DNA from: Ochotona curzoniae
Taxonomy: Eukaryota > Chordata > Mammalia > Lagomorpha > Ochotonidae
Assembly (NCBI RefSeq): GCF_017591425.1
Contig: NW_024465655.1
Coordinates: 2,603,501 to 2,667,500 of the forward strand
Direction: 5' to 3'
DNA length: 64,000 nucleotides
Shown here one piece after another: positions 33,990 to 46,244 of the stretch (position 1 is the stretch's first letter; each line of letters begins with the position of its first letter). A model generated the notes under the pieces. The model was not told the origin of the DNA. It did not search any database and was given only the letters and a program-made list of their open reading frames with translations. Both the position numbers and the translations under genes were made by a program.

Positions 33990-36900
33990 GTGCATCCATC
34001 AGGCACCAGGCTTTGTCCAATGGCCACCCACCGATGAACCCTGGGAACTCTGGGGTGACAAATTATTGCCTAGGAACATCCATGGATGAGGCAAGGACAT
34101 CCATGGATAAGACCACTGGACATGTGAAGGAAGAATGAATCCAGAGGGACACCAAGCAACAGGGTCCACTGTACTTGTAGGTAAGCTAGAGGACTCAGAC
34201 CTGGTGGTTTGCAAGGGAGAAAATGGAAGATCTGTATGGGTCAGACTGATTCATCAGTCCACTTAGGAGTATTGAAATGGGTTTGTTAACACAGAGCATC
34301 GCTGACCACAATATGTCAGCCAACATGAAAGCTATGGCTGGGGGTCTGTCTAGCAGACCTAGATCGCAGCACCAGACTGAGGGCTGTAACTGGGGACAGG
34401 TCACACTAGGCAGGCCATGACACTAATTAGCACACAAAAGAACCAAGTCTGGGGGTAGATTCTAGGGGGATAAGTGGGCCCAACCCTGTGGAAATGCAAG
34501 TCCCATTGGTTACCACAATAGTTGGGGTGGTGATGGGGTTCAGTGACCATGGAACCTGCCAACACTCACAAGTACTGGGGCTTAGAATAAGCTGGGCTGG
34601 TACAAACTTCAGCACCTGCATGTACATCCTAAAACAGGGTGTAGGACAGACCAGCCTGCAACATCCACCAGCTCATGCAAAGGCAAAGATGGAGGGGCAG
34701 GCTAAGCTGGGCAAGGGCCTAGCACCTGCTGTAACATGTAAGATTTGTGTTTGGGAGTGGACTGATGAAGGGAACCTGGGAAACTCCCCTACTGGGCCAT
34801 AGCTCCCACTGATGAGCATGGGTTCCAGACCCAGGGGTTGGGCAAGCTGGGCAAAGTAGCCCCACACATTGGAAAGTGTGGGGGTTGGTTTTGGAAGTGG
34901 GAAGACCGGGCAGGGTTGAGCAGGCCTTAGCGAATGGTGACTGCAGAATCCAGACTGGAGTGTAGGTCATGCTGGGCTAGGGTATCGCATCTACTGGTTT
35001 ACATGAGCTGGGAATGGGAGCAGACTAAGCAGGATCAGGTTGCAGCACCCACCAGCGAGAGTTGGGACTGGGGGCTGGCTGGGTCAGACCAGCTTGCAAC
35101 ATCCAAAGTCAAAGGCTAAGACAGATGAGGGGCTATATCAGGCCGGTTCAGAGCAACCGCTGGCAAGCGTGAGATCTGTGGCTGTGGTTGGGGAGCAAAG
35201 GGGTTAGCCCTGGCTGGGCTGTGATCCCCATTGCAATACGCTAGGGCCAGAATGGGGGCTGCAGTCTGGTCTGGATATAGCTGCAGAATCCCTCAGCATG
35301 TGTGTGGGCTGGGTATGGGATGCTCCAGACTGGGCTAGAATCCAACAGCCATTGGTGCCCATGAGAACCAGGGTAGATATAGGATGGGCTATGATGAGTT
35401 TCTGCCCCCTACTGAGCCATTTATGAGCTGTGTCTGGGTGCGGATCAGGCTTGGCTGGGCTGTAACACCCAACAACATGAACTGGAATGGGTGATGACTG
35501 GTAAGGAAAGGCCACTGTTCCTGTCGGACAGAAGGTCGACTATGTAGGGCTGGCCTATGGACCCACTGGTGTGCATGAGATCTGACATTGGGAGAGATCC
35601 TGATGGAGTAGCTTGGGAAACTCCTCTGTCAGGACATTGTCCCTGCAGGTAAGTGCTTGAACCAAGATGGGAAGCATTCCAGACCAGGCCAAGGAATGAT
35701 ACCCACTGGCATACATTTGGCACAGGTCAGAGGCAGGCCAGGCTGTGTCAGTCCATATCACCCACTGGAGAATCTGAGTGCCGGAATGGAGTGTGCATTG
35801 GGCTGGGTCAGGATACAATTCCAGCAAGTCCACATGAGGGCCAAAACATATGGCCAGCTGGGCTGGGCTAGGCTGTAGCCCCACCCATGTGAGTTGGAAC
35901 TAGGAGTGTGCCTGGTCTGCCTGCCAGCACCCACTGGCAAATGCCGAGATGAGGTGGGCTGTGCCAGACAGGGCCTCAGCCCTCAACCAGAAAATGTGAA
36001 TCCTGGGGTGGGGGGATGGACCCAGTGGTGGAAGACTGCGAGGGCCCCACTACTGAGCCACTACTCCCACTAGAGAGCATGAGAACTGGGGTGGGGGCAG
36101 AACAGGGCAGGCAGAGCCAAAATATCTGATGACATACATGCAAGCTGGCTCAGGGAAAAGCCAGGCTGAGCTGACTGTACCTTCCAGTATATGCATTAGC
36201 TCAAGTGCATATGGGTGGGTTGGGCTTTGCTGCAGCATCAGTTGGCAGATGCTGGCAAAGGGACAAATTCAGGTGCAGGCATGACTACACAGATGGTAGC
36301 ACTCTTGGCACCAGTGTGGACTGGAGAGTGGGCCTGGTTGGGATCAGCAGGGCTTCAATGTCCATCAACAGGTACAAGAGCTGAATAGGATGTGTGACAG
36401 ATGGGAACAGTCAGCTGTACAAGTTGACAAGCACAGAACCAGGGCAGGGGAGGAGCTGATGAGGGTCATCGCGGGTCACTCTTGACTAGGCTGCAGCTCT
36501 CACTGGTTTGTATGAAGGCCGAGTATGTGGTGGACAGGATTAGGCTGGACTGCAACGCCCATTGGTTTGCACAAAACATGGGGCTGGAGACATAACTGAC
36601 CCAGCAATTCCAGCTACCAGTGTGTACATAGGCTGATATGGGTGATGAACTGTGTCAGATCCTATATTGGCAAGCACATACAAAAATCAGGTCTAGGATG
36701 GACTCAGATGAGTTTCCTGTGGTAATTCCCTACCAACTGAACCACTGGACCCAGAACCCTAACCATGAAGAGAATTACACGTTCCATGGTCTGACCATGG
36801 AATGCATGTGTCAGAGCTGGTCCTCCTCAGTGACTCAGACAGAGCAGTGGACAGCATATCCAAATGTACATGGAGGATATGGCAGTACATTGGAGCCTCC

Positions 36901-37490
36901 AGAGGACACCTGGTACCAAGGCAGAAGACGGAGGACAGGACAAATTGATCGACTACCCCAGACTAGTATTGGCAGTGAATATCTGGGCAGACATAGACTC
37001 TAAGGTGGACCATAGCAGCTAATGGATTCGCGAGAGATTTCATCACATTTGGAATGTTGGGGTCACCAGCAATTCAGGACTGTTGAACTATCAAAACCTC
37101 TTGAGAAATTCATGGCTTTGTAAATTTCTGTTTTTCTTCCTATTGTTGATTTTGTATTGTGGCTTTTCATTTAAGAGGGGATATATAGTAACTGTGTAAT
37201 GGAGACTATCATATCCAGATGTGAGGATGCAATGCAGTATGCATCTCTACTTCCAGATCAAAGATGGACTATTAACAAAAATATCAACTATGTCTTGACA
37301 ATAGGATGCTGGACTCTCTGCCGTTGTCCATGTCCACAGTGATGGGCATGTGACCGTTTATGAGGAACTGTACTGTAGTGATGATATGGGGGAACTCAGC
37401 GAAGGTAGGGGGCAGGCTTGGGGAGAGGGCAAGGGAAATCCCAGGGACTTTGGAACTGTATCATAGAATGATAATGATAAAAAAAGAGAG
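33990..37490 (+). mobile_element. VNTR element, 3.5 kb, with LTR-related 3' part (copy C)
   Basis: The segments, in order, are as follows. A head remnant (33990-34200) holds 'AACAGGGTCCACTGTACTTG', shared with copy D. A body (34200-36750) of degenerate ~60-bp units is built around 'ACCCACTGGC..', 'GAGAACTGGG..' and 'GGGCTGGGCTG'. A unique segment (36760-37050) holds 'AACCCTAACCATGAAGAGAA' and 'GGTCTGACCATGGAATGCAT'. Then comes 37055-37302, about 93% identical without indels to the LTR at 57078-57324. A last segment (37303-37490) holds 'GGGAAATCCCAGGGACTTTG' and ends in GATAATGATAAAAAAA. The last segment recurs alone at 61990-62147. There is no long reading frame. Boundaries are approximate and no TSD was found. 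Confidence 0.75.
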
Positions 37491-37740
37491 GGAATTTTTT
37501 TTAAGAAGTCATCCAATTGAACACATGCAACATGTTTATTAAGAACTATAATAAACTTAGAAATACTTAGAAATAGTTAATTTTTCTCCATGCGAACACT
37601 ATGCATAAATTAGGCCTAGAACGGCTCCCATATGTATGTGTTCTTGTTTTTATTCAGTACAGCGACAATCCACTATGTACATGAAAATGTGGTAAGCTGC
37701 TTTTTAGCACAAACCCCGTTTTGAAAAGGAAACAAAATGC

Positions 37741-38073
37741 GGGCCCAGCGCAGTGGCGCAAGTGGTTAAGGTCCTCGCCTTGCACGCCCGGGATCCCATA
37801 TGGGCGCCGGTTTTAATCCCAGCAGCCCCGCTTCCCTTCCAGCTCCCTGCCTGTGGCCCAGGAAAGCAGTCGAGGACGGCCCAAGGCTTTGGGAACCTGC
37901 ACCCGCGTGGGAGACCCAGAAGAGGCTCCTGGCTTCGGATTGGCATAGTATCGGCCCGTTGCGCTCACTTGGGGAGTGAATCATTGGACGGAAGATCTTC
38001 CTCTCTGTCTCTCCTCTCTGTATATCCGCCTTTCCAATGAAAAAATAATAAAAATAAATCTTTAAAAAAAAAA
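37741..38073 (+). repeat. C-SINE, young, full length
   Basis: The best-preserved copy: GGGCCCAGCGCAGTGGCGC head, 'GGATCCCATATGGGCGCCGG', 'CACTTGGGGAGTGAATCATT' and an A-rich tail. Perfect 10-bp TSD AACAAAATGC at 37731-37740 and 38074-38083. Confidence 0.95.
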
Positions 38074-38083
38074 AACAAAATGC

Positions 38084-38639
38084 AGAGTAGTGGCCATGGA
38101 CTTTGGTTTTTCTGTGTGGCTAAGCAAATTAACTCAGTCTTCTTGCCTACAATGGCTATGAACGTCATGCTGACTTCATATGATTATTGTGAAAGCTGAA
38201 ACTGAAGAAGTGTTTTCAGGAGGATTTAACATCAAGGATCATGTTGTATTTTTAAAATGAAATAGAACATTATGAAGAACTGCAGAGTCTAGTACACATT
38301 ATAAAAACAAGTGTCATTTTGGGAAACTTGCCTCCCATATATGTAGGTACAATCTGACCCTGCCTTACAATGTAGTTTTATTGGTGCATATTTAGATATT
38401 AAACATATGAAGGATGTAGCAGAAGCCCTGTACAGCAAGCTATTATTCTTGATAATAGCATCATCCGTAGACTAAGAGCTGTCACGGAGTGTAACCACTT
38501 CTAACAAGTGATGAAGTAGCTTTCTAGGATGCGAGGGATCAACATTTGCAATATACACGAAGTCTACAAAGATTCTGGAGCAAATCTTACCATGGAGAAA
38601 GAAAAAGCTATACATGCAGTTATGAAAAAAAAAAATAAG
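38084..38639. other. unique DNA, no gene recognised
   Basis: AT-rich; nothing recognised. Confidence 0.4.
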
Positions 38640-38855
38640 TATACAAGACACAGCAGATTAAGCTGCCATCCATTCCCAATGGGGCTCAGATTCAAGTCCC
38701 AGCTAATCTACTCCCAATTCAAGCCCATGCTACTGCAGCTGGGAAAGCAGGAGATGGCCTGTGTGTTTAGTGCCATTTCAGGCATTTGGGGAGCGGGTAA
38801 TTACACATGTGTGTCTGCATTTCAAATAAATCCAATCATTTTTAAAAGAGGAGAG
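38640..38855 (+). repeat. C-SINE, old, deleted
   Basis: 'CAGATTAAGCTGCCATCCAT', 'CTCAGATTCAAGTCCCAGCT', 'GCATTTGGGGAGCGGGTAAT' and 'GCATTTCAAATAAATCCAAT' are in order. Confidence 0.65.
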
Positions 38856-38867
38856 GCAATGCTGATA

Positions 38868-38883
38868 GAAAGAAAGAAAGAAA

Positions 38884-38962
<79 letters not shown>
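38868..38962. repeat. (GAAA)n microsatellite
   Basis: About 23 GAAA units with one GAAAAA interruption, just after a SINE tail. The Lys/Glu/Arg and Phe/Leu/Ser reading frames over it are artefacts. Confidence 0.97.
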
Positions 38963-38964
38963 GA

Positions 38965-39090
38965 AATGGAACAGTATCTCCACTCACTAAGTACTGGCTA
39001 TGTTACCTTATGGATGTTATCTAACCTCTCTGGTCCTTAATTCCCTAAAACTGCACCCAATAGTAGCTTCCTCCTGGAGGGGTCCTGAGG
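38965..39090 (+). repeat. Possible MIR remnant
   Basis: 'GTTATCTAACCTCTCTGGTC' resembles the MIR phrase AAGTCACTTAACCTCTCTGAG, in plausible context. Confidence 0.35.
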
Positions 39091-40144
39091 CCTCATGGGG
39101 TTGGCGCAAGGCGTCATATTGCAGGTGCTATTGCGACTGTTGGTGCTATGAACTCTCTTTGCATTGTTCTTCCCTAAGAACAGACAAAGCTACACCAAAG
39201 TACCATTTGCTGCTGCCTACCTTGGAGTGATTTTTAATCTGTTGTTACCGTGCAGTAGCAGGAAAAAGGTCTTTAAAAAATAAATAAAATAAAAGGGTGC
39301 CAAACAGCTGTATCTTGATGGATGCCATTTATATGCAGCCTCCTCCAGCATGCTTTTCTTGGAGATCTTAATTTTTTTTTTTTTTATCCAGGGTAATTTT
39401 GTTTGCCTGCACTGTGTGGCTGGCACAGGGGCCTACGTCTCTAAAGGCTCATGCCTAACCGTTTGCTGAACTTTTCATGGGGACACCCAAAGGTGCTAAG
39501 CCCAGTATTGAGGTACATTAACCCTTGCTTCTGTGTAGAAAACACTGCATGGAGTGTACATCATCATGCAGAGAGCAATGGGGGCTTTCTTGTACCCACA
39601 GACACAGGTTCCTGGATTGAATTTGAGACTTACTAGAACACAGCCCAACCTTCTGACATTGCCTGTTAACCCCCTGGCTGAAAATGTTCTCTGGGTGGTC
39701 ATTAGATTTCTAAATCACATTATGCTTTTGTCAAGTCACGCAACAGGTGAACAGTGGAATAATTTGGGAACTTGCCATCCAGGGAGGGCACACACTCTAG
39801 ACAGGAATCAGCTTTCCCAACACAACATTTCCTCTCCCCTCCCCACCCCAGCTTTCCCCTTGTCTGGAAGTGTCTTTTAAACCTGTGAGGTATCCACGTT
39901 CCTTCCCTTCACAGTCCTGCCTCTAGGGCCTGCCAGCCGGAGTGGGTTTGGAATGCTGCCTACTCAACACCCACGTCCCTGCACTTGGCTGTCTCCTTTG
40001 GGTCTCCACAGGCAAGCATTTCTAATCTAGAACTAATAAGTGGCCTGGCCTATGCTGGACAGAATCTTATAAGAATAAATATGTGCAGCCAGAATCAGAC
40101 TCCAAAGAACCAGATCACAGTCAGTGTGATTTCCCTGAAACTTT
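39091..40144. other. unique DNA, no gene recognised
   Basis: No gene was recognised; T run at 39371-39385. Confidence 0.4.
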
Positions 40145-40162
40145 GTCTTATTTGAAAAGGAA

Positions 40163-40229
<67 letters not shown>

Positions 40230-40500
40230 CAGAGATAGATTTTTTCTATGCACTGTTCCACTTTCCAAGTATATGTAAGAGCAGGGGCTGAGTCAAGACA
40301 AAGTCAGGGCACCAGGACTCAAACCTTGTCTTCTACAAGGGGAGCAGGACCCAAGAACTTGAATCACCATCTCTGCTTCCCAGGGTATGTATTAGCAGGA
40401 AGCTGGATTAGAAGCAGTGGAGCTGTGATTCCAATGTTCAAGATACTAGACACAGATGTTTCAAGCAATAGTTTAGCCATTATGTCAAATGCCCATCCCT
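40145..40500 (-). repeat. C-SINE, old, with (GA)n
   Basis: Reverse copy. The GA-rich 3' region has expanded to (GA)n at 40166-40225. Then 'AGGAAGCTGGATTAGAAGCA' and 'GTTTAGCCATTATGTCAAAT' close the 5' head. Confidence 0.7.
40166..40225. repeat. (GA)n microsatellite within a SINE
   Basis: About 29 GA units. Confidence 0.96.
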
Positions 40501-40967
40501 CCCCAACTTTTAAACATGAACATGTTCTCCAATGAAAGTCAGTAGACTACAACCATAAATATCATAGGTACAACACCTAACTCGGCAATTATTTGTATTT
40601 TGCCATTTTTTATTTATATACCCCACATATGCACAGAACTGGGGGTGTCTTTTTTAAACTTTTGCAGAGTAAGTTGCCAATGCAATGACTCTTCACCCCA
40701 AACCTCTAAACATCTGTCTTTTGGATAAAGAATTTATTCCACATGACCTGATTTTTCATGTCCACACCAATTAAGAGTAACTCTACAACACAATCTCCTA
40801 TTAGTCCACTCCTGATCATTCTCCTTGTGCTAGGGCTGGGCAGCTCTCCCTCTGAAGGCCCTAAAATGCAGGGCAGTCACCACACCAAGCATCTTAAGGG
40901 CAATGACTTCTAGAAAATACTCAAGCCAGTTTTTTTCCAGAAAGGCCCAAACTCGACTGACATTTGA
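40501..40967. other. unique DNA, no gene recognised
   Basis: Nothing recognised. Confidence 0.4.
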
Positions 40968-41255
40968 CACATCAAATTAAGCTGCCTACCATGATGCTGG
41001 CTTCCCATGTGAGCACTGGTAAGAGGTCCAGCTGCTTCACTTCCTTTCTAGCTCTGTTGTAATCTATCAGAAAAAAACATCAGAGAATGGTCCAACTATT
41101 TGGGGCCCCTGTAAGCCACATAAAGTTTCAGGTTCTTGCTTCACCCTGGCACAGCCCCAGCCATTGCAGTCATTTGGGGAGTGAATCAGTGGATGGAAGA
41201 TTTCTCTCTTTGTCCCACCCTCTTCCCTATCACTTTCCTTTAAAAATCAAAGGAA
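40968..41255 (+). repeat. C-SINE, old
   Basis: 'AAGCTGCCTACCATGATGCT', 'CATTTGGGGAGTGAATCAGT' and 'TGGATGGAAGATTTCTCTCT' mark head and 3' part. Confidence 0.7.
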
Positions 41256-42109
41256 GAAGAAAAACTCTTGTTGAGCATGGGCACATTGAGATTGGACAGG
41301 GCAGGAGATGGGAACTGGACATAATAGAACATAACAAGGAAAACCAACCTGACTTCCAGGAGCACTCAACCCTACCTGCTGGGCCCACTGCCCCACTCTC
41401 AGCTCTCATAGACTCCAGTGCAGCTATGCTTACCTTCCTGCTGCTAGCTAACCTGATGTGTATTGCACCAGATTCCCAACCCTGAATCTGATCTTCTGGG
41501 AGAGCTTTTTGCCATCAAGCAGTTGCCTCTCCCATCTTGCAGGTGTTTTCTGGATGTTTACAGATGTTAGCCAGGCTACATAATACCACACTTAGCCAAC
41601 CTTATTTTGTCTCCCTGGCACATTCTACCACCTAGCCCTGTAGGCATTTTCTGTCTTTGGAACTCATGCTCTTCTGTGTGGTTGGTTCACTGCTGTCCCC
41701 GAGCTCACTCGCCAGAGCCTCACTCCACTCAGTCAGGAAATAGTCACGAATGCCGACATGGAGCTCCAGATGTTACAGAGAAGGGAGATTACACCTCAGA
41801 ACTGACATGACCTGGCTATTCATCCCCTGGCCAAAGTAGAAAACAGCACTCAGAAGCCTGGAGGTGAGGGCCTGAGGCTGCCCAGACCCATCCTCCAGCT
41901 CTGGGGTTCACTCACAGCTGAGCCCATCACCTTCTGCTCCCCACAGCTGCCAGTGCAGGTTCTCTGAGAAGTCACCTGGGCCTTGTTCCTCCTGGTCTCT
42001 GATCAGTGTCCAGTCCACTGCACACTTGCCTTCAGACTCTCCACAGAACCACATCACCCCCCTCTAGTCACCTTCCCTGCCACCTGAGGTCACTGCACAA
42101 CCTTTCCAA
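41256..42109. other. unique DNA, no gene recognised
   Basis: GC content is somewhat higher than around it. The short reading frames have no family signature. Confidence 0.4.
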
Positions 42110-42600
42110 GAAGCAAGCATGGCCAAGCCATTCCTTCCATTCAGACTGCTTCGTTAGCATCCTTTCTTCCACAGGATAAAATGTGTGTAGCAGACCATTC
42201 TGCATCTGGCACTACCTTGCTGACTTCTGCTCACCTGCTCCTCCCAACCTCAAACCTGCCGGTAGGAGACTGTGGTCAGTAGTTTCTGGAACACCCTTGC
42301 TCTTCATGCCTTACACTCTGTTCTTTGGCCCAGTATGTTCCTCTACTCCTTCCCGCATCACCTCCAGTCTATAGTCCTGGCAAAGTTCTGCTCTTTGTTC
42401 AACTTTCAAGGAAATGTAACACATGTGATTCCCTATCTGATTCATTCTTGTAGAAGGCATTTTGTTTAAAATGGAAAGTACTTGAACAAGCATCACAACA
42501 TTTGCTTCTCTGTCTCTACCTTTCTTGAAGGCGTGACAGGCATGGGTCTTTTCATCTTTGTATGCACAGGGTCTTTGGTAAATTACCAGATGTTGGATAA
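42110..42600 (+). repeat. Probable L2 remnant
   Basis: Order of 'GCCTTACACTCTGTTCTTTG', 'TTTCAAGGAAATGTAACACA' and 'TTTTCATCTTTGTATGCACA' recalls the L2 3' region, with 'CTTTGTATCCCCAGC' near the end. Strongly decayed. Confidence 0.4.
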
Positions 42601-43979
42601 GGGTGGATAATTTGGTCTAAAGAGAAATTACATTGGGCAGAGCTGTATGCCAAAGGCCTTGAGGGTCAGACAAAGGGCCCTGTCTTCCCCATTTGGATTT
42701 TATAGGTCAGACCTTGGGTTAATGGTAAATGTGTGTAGTGGCTCAGTTTACTGAAGCCTTGTGTAAACCCAACACCAGGCGACTGTTTGGTGACAAACAA
42801 ATCGGCATTCCAGAGTGTACTGAGCTGGCACCAGTTGGGTTTATTTGCTTTTCGCTAACAAAGAAACTCTCACTTAAGGCTCTGAAAGTTTAACCACATC
42901 CTCTGTTCCATCTTGCTGTCCTACACATAAATGTGACCCTGTACATGTGACGCTGAGGCAGTCAGAGACAGAAAAGCCTGAAGCAGCCACGCTGCTGTGC
43001 TTCCAGCAAATTCTTAGACCCTCCACCCTAACACAACAGGGTTAGGCACCCCCACCCTAACAGAGGCCTGGAACACACCAGGGTTAGGCACTAGGACCAA
43101 AGGGCTGCAACAGGTGTCTGCTAGCCTTAGCAGACCAGCAGCTTCCCAAATGTCCACAAGCGTGCTTGATCTTGTGGTTCCTTCACCTGGATTATTTTCC
43201 TCTGAGGAGACAGTATCTTTTTCACCCACTTGAGTCTAAACATCAAAGTTCTGTATTGATCAATATGCAACTGATGTCATCATTTGCTTTTCTTTAAGAG
43301 ATTTCATTCCCCATACATGGGGACTTCTGCATTGTGAGAATGAGTCTATCATTTCTTGCTGCAGCCCATGGCATGGCCCAGGCCCAAGGGTCTCTGGGCT
43401 GTCCCCATGCCCATGCTCACAGCTGATGGACTCGGACCAAAAGGTGAGTAAGCACTTCTTGTGGATCCTAAGGTTCCACACCGCCACCCCCAACCTGTTA
43501 ACATTGTTTCTGTGTGCCTGTTTTGAGTCAAAACCATTTGAATCTTCTCCAAGTTCCAGTTTTGGTCAGATCCAAGGAGACAGCCTGTCTAGTATTCTGA
43601 AAAGCAAAAACCCCAACCTGGAGTCAGAATTCGCTGCTGCTTTATGATCCAACTGATGGCATCCTCAGTAGTGGATGGGAGGCTGATGGCCTGAAGAGCT
43701 GTGACCTCTGCATCTGAGGTTGCCAGGGCTTACACAAGAAGTTCAAGAAGCTAGCAGTGAAGCTGCAGAACATGCTTCCCTCTTGTAGTGTCTCCCACCA
43801 GGCATCATCAGCCTCATGGGTCTGTGTATTAACTGGAGGATGTCTGTTCTCTGTGAGCATCAAGTGGGCATGAAACCAGCAGGACTCTGGAAGGAGCTGC
43901 GAGCTTTAGACCAAGCTTTTTCACTTGTGAGGGGCCTAGTTTTTCTAATTAGTTTCTAGAACTTTTCCTTTTTTTCTTC
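42601..43979. other. unique DNA, no gene recognised
   Basis: No gene was recognised. 43023-43105 holds paired CCCTAAC/GGGTTAG motifs (see findings). Confidence 0.4.
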
Positions 43980-44125
43980 CATCTTTGTCTCTTTTTTTCC
44001 TTCCCTTCTTGCTTTCTTTCTTCCCTCTTTCCTTCCTTCTTTTCTTTCTTTCCTATTTCTATCTATCTTTCTTTCTTTCCTATTTTCTATCTATCTTTCT
44101 TTATCTCTCTGTTTTTTTTTTTCCT
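43980..44125. repeat. Pyrimidine-rich simple repeat, (TTTC)/(TATC)-type
   Basis: C/T-rich run with CTTT, CTTC and CTAT units next to a reverse-strand SINE. Confidence 0.85.
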
Positions 44126-44134
44126 TTCTTATTT

Positions 44135-44400
44135 TCAGAAGGCACACTGAGCTTTCCCATCTGCTATTTCATTTCCCAAGTGCACACGTCAGCCAGGCCT
44201 GAGCTCAACCAAAGCCAGGAGCCCAGACCTCAATCCCAGGCTCCCACGGGGAGACAGGAATACAGGCACTTGGCTCTTCTTCTGCTGTCTCTCACCAGTG
44301 AGCTGCATGGGAACCAGAGTAGCTGGGATTTGAACCATGCGCTCTGCTATGGGCTGTTGTCTTGCTGGGTGGCGATTGAATTCCTACACCAAATGTGTTC
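44135..44400 (-). repeat. C-SINE, old
   Basis: 'CATTTCCCAAGTGCACACGT', 'CAACCAAAGCCAGGAGCCCA' and 'AGCTGGGATTTGAACCATGC' are in reverse-strand C-SINE order. Confidence 0.65.
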
Positions 44401-45324
44401 CATCCAGAGATAGAAATAGATAGCGTCTCACTCAACTTGGGATAGAGACATCCAGGTGTGTATGCATTGTGTGTGCATATTAAGACCATTGGATGAATAC
44501 TGCAAATGCCCACACTCCATTCTGCAAATAGGTGAGTTCTTCTTGAGATGGGATTTAAGGAGTGTCCAGCAAAGAGGGCAGGAGAGAGATGGGATTTGAT
44601 CTGATACACTAATTGATCTAATTTTAAAACATTTTGAAACTGAATAACGGTGCGTTCAAGTATTTCTCATTCAATTTAGTGGAACACACTTCATCCCATT
44701 TGCTGGCATAAACTTATATTGAAACGCATTAGAACATAAGTCTGTCTTTCTCTCACTCCCTCTCTCTCATTTCCATCAGGAAGTCCAAAACAAATTTTTC
44801 AAGTTCGTGTGCAAATATTAACACAACTGAGATATTCAATAATTGATCTTATAAGCCACTTTCTCATGATATGCATGTTTAGATATCTTTGTTCTATGGC
44901 ACAAAACAGGGGCGAGAAACCTTTTTTTCTGTCAAGGGCCAATTGGATATTTATGACATCATTCATAGGCCATATAAAATTAATAACTCAAAATATGTCT
45001 GCTCTAGATTTATTGAATTTGAAGTCTTACCTACGAGAACCTTGACGGGCCAGATCAGGTGATTTCTCAGGCCTTATATTGATCCCAGGCCTGTTCCCCT
45101 CCTACAGGCAGATCAATGTGGCTAAAATAGCTCAGGCATTGGAGGCAGGAAGCCTGAATTTGAACCCGCTCATTTCTCATTATGTGACTTAGGTAAAGAA
45201 AAACAATCCAAACTTCCTGGTTTTTTATGAAATATTTTTGGAGGAAAACACTAACATAAAGCATACCTTTGTATATTTCCTCATGTACTTACTGTGATCT
45301 CACAGATATAAATTATTCCAAACT
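44401..45324. other. unique DNA with a possible MIR
   Basis: AT-rich; no gene recognised. A possible MIR lies at about 45120-45230. Confidence 0.4.
45120..45230 (+). repeat. Possible MIR remnant
   Basis: 'GGAAGCCTGAATTTGAACCC' and 'TCATTATGTGACTTAGGTAA' fit the MIR core order. Confidence 0.38.
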
Positions 45325-45668
45325 GGAGCCGGCACAGCAGCCTGGTGACTAAAGTCCTCGCTTTGCATGCAACTGGCTCTCATATGAACCACTGGTTCTA
45401 ATATCGGAGGCCTTGCTTCCCACCCAGCTCCCTGCTCATGACCTGGGAAAGCAGTCGAGGATGGCCCAAAGCCTTGGGACCCTGCACCCACATGGGAGAT
45501 CTGGAGGAAGTTCTTGGCTCCTGGCTTCTCATTTTGGATCAGCTCAGCTCTGGCCATTGTGGGCCACTTGGGGAGTGAATCAATGGATGGAAGATCTTCC
45601 TCTCTGTCTCTCCTCTTCTCTGTATACCTGACTTTGCAAGAAAGAAAGAATAAATCTTTTAAAGAAAA
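45325..45668 (+). repeat. C-SINE, fairly young
   Basis: Near full length: 'GCCGGCACAGCAGCCTGGTG', 'GGGAAAGCAGTCGAGGATGG', 'CACTTGGGGAGTGAATCAAT' and 'CTGACTTTGCAAGAAAGAAA'. No clear TSD. Confidence 0.9.
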
Positions 45669-46244
45669 GGTATAGCTTCTCTGGTTTAAAATATGAAGAA
45701 AAAATTTAAAAAAAAATCAATGCAAACCACGGTACCTTCAATCTTGGTTTTAAAATTTCCTGAGCATTCACTGAAAAACTGCACTGTTTGGGGGGATAAA
45801 ATCCTGATCTGAGCCTTGACCTAAAGACGTGATTGCTGTAGCAGTGACACTGGGGCAGGTTAGTGAAAGTCAGGTGACAGCAGCTCCATGTTTTACAGAG
45901 AGCTGAACCAGGAGGGCTGTGGGCTGAAAGCTGGAGGGGTAGGATACACTGCTGGTGGAGAGAGGAAGGGCAGGGAGAAGTTTTAGGCTACAGAGATCAG
46001 TCAACTAGCCAGGTAAAGAAAAGCAGACACTGAGGAGCTAGAAAGTAAACCACAAAATCCACAGTGCTTTGAAGCATTAATACTATCTCTGGAAAGGTCA
46101 ATCAAGGAAGAAAAATATATAACAGAAGTCATCATTAACAGTTTTAGACAGGCGCTGTCATTTCCACTTTTACAGACATCAGTGCAGGGATCATAATGAC
46201 AAATTGAGAAACCATGTTATGCCAAATAATCATAATCATAATAA
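45669..46244. other. unique DNA, no gene recognised
   Basis: It ends in an AAT-rich stretch (46224-46244) directly before the VNTR element. Confidence 0.4.

Noticed and set aside
34200..36750. Regularly spaced ~60-bp units that could suggest a CRISPR or true satellite array
   Set aside because: Units are degenerate, lack identical repeats with unique spacers, and keep the same order in several dispersed copies. They belong to a mobile element in a mammalian genome.
38529..38990. 153-codon ORF ending in Lys/Glu/Arg repeats
   Set aside because: It runs through a SINE into the GAAA microsatellite and has no family similarity in the non-repeat part.
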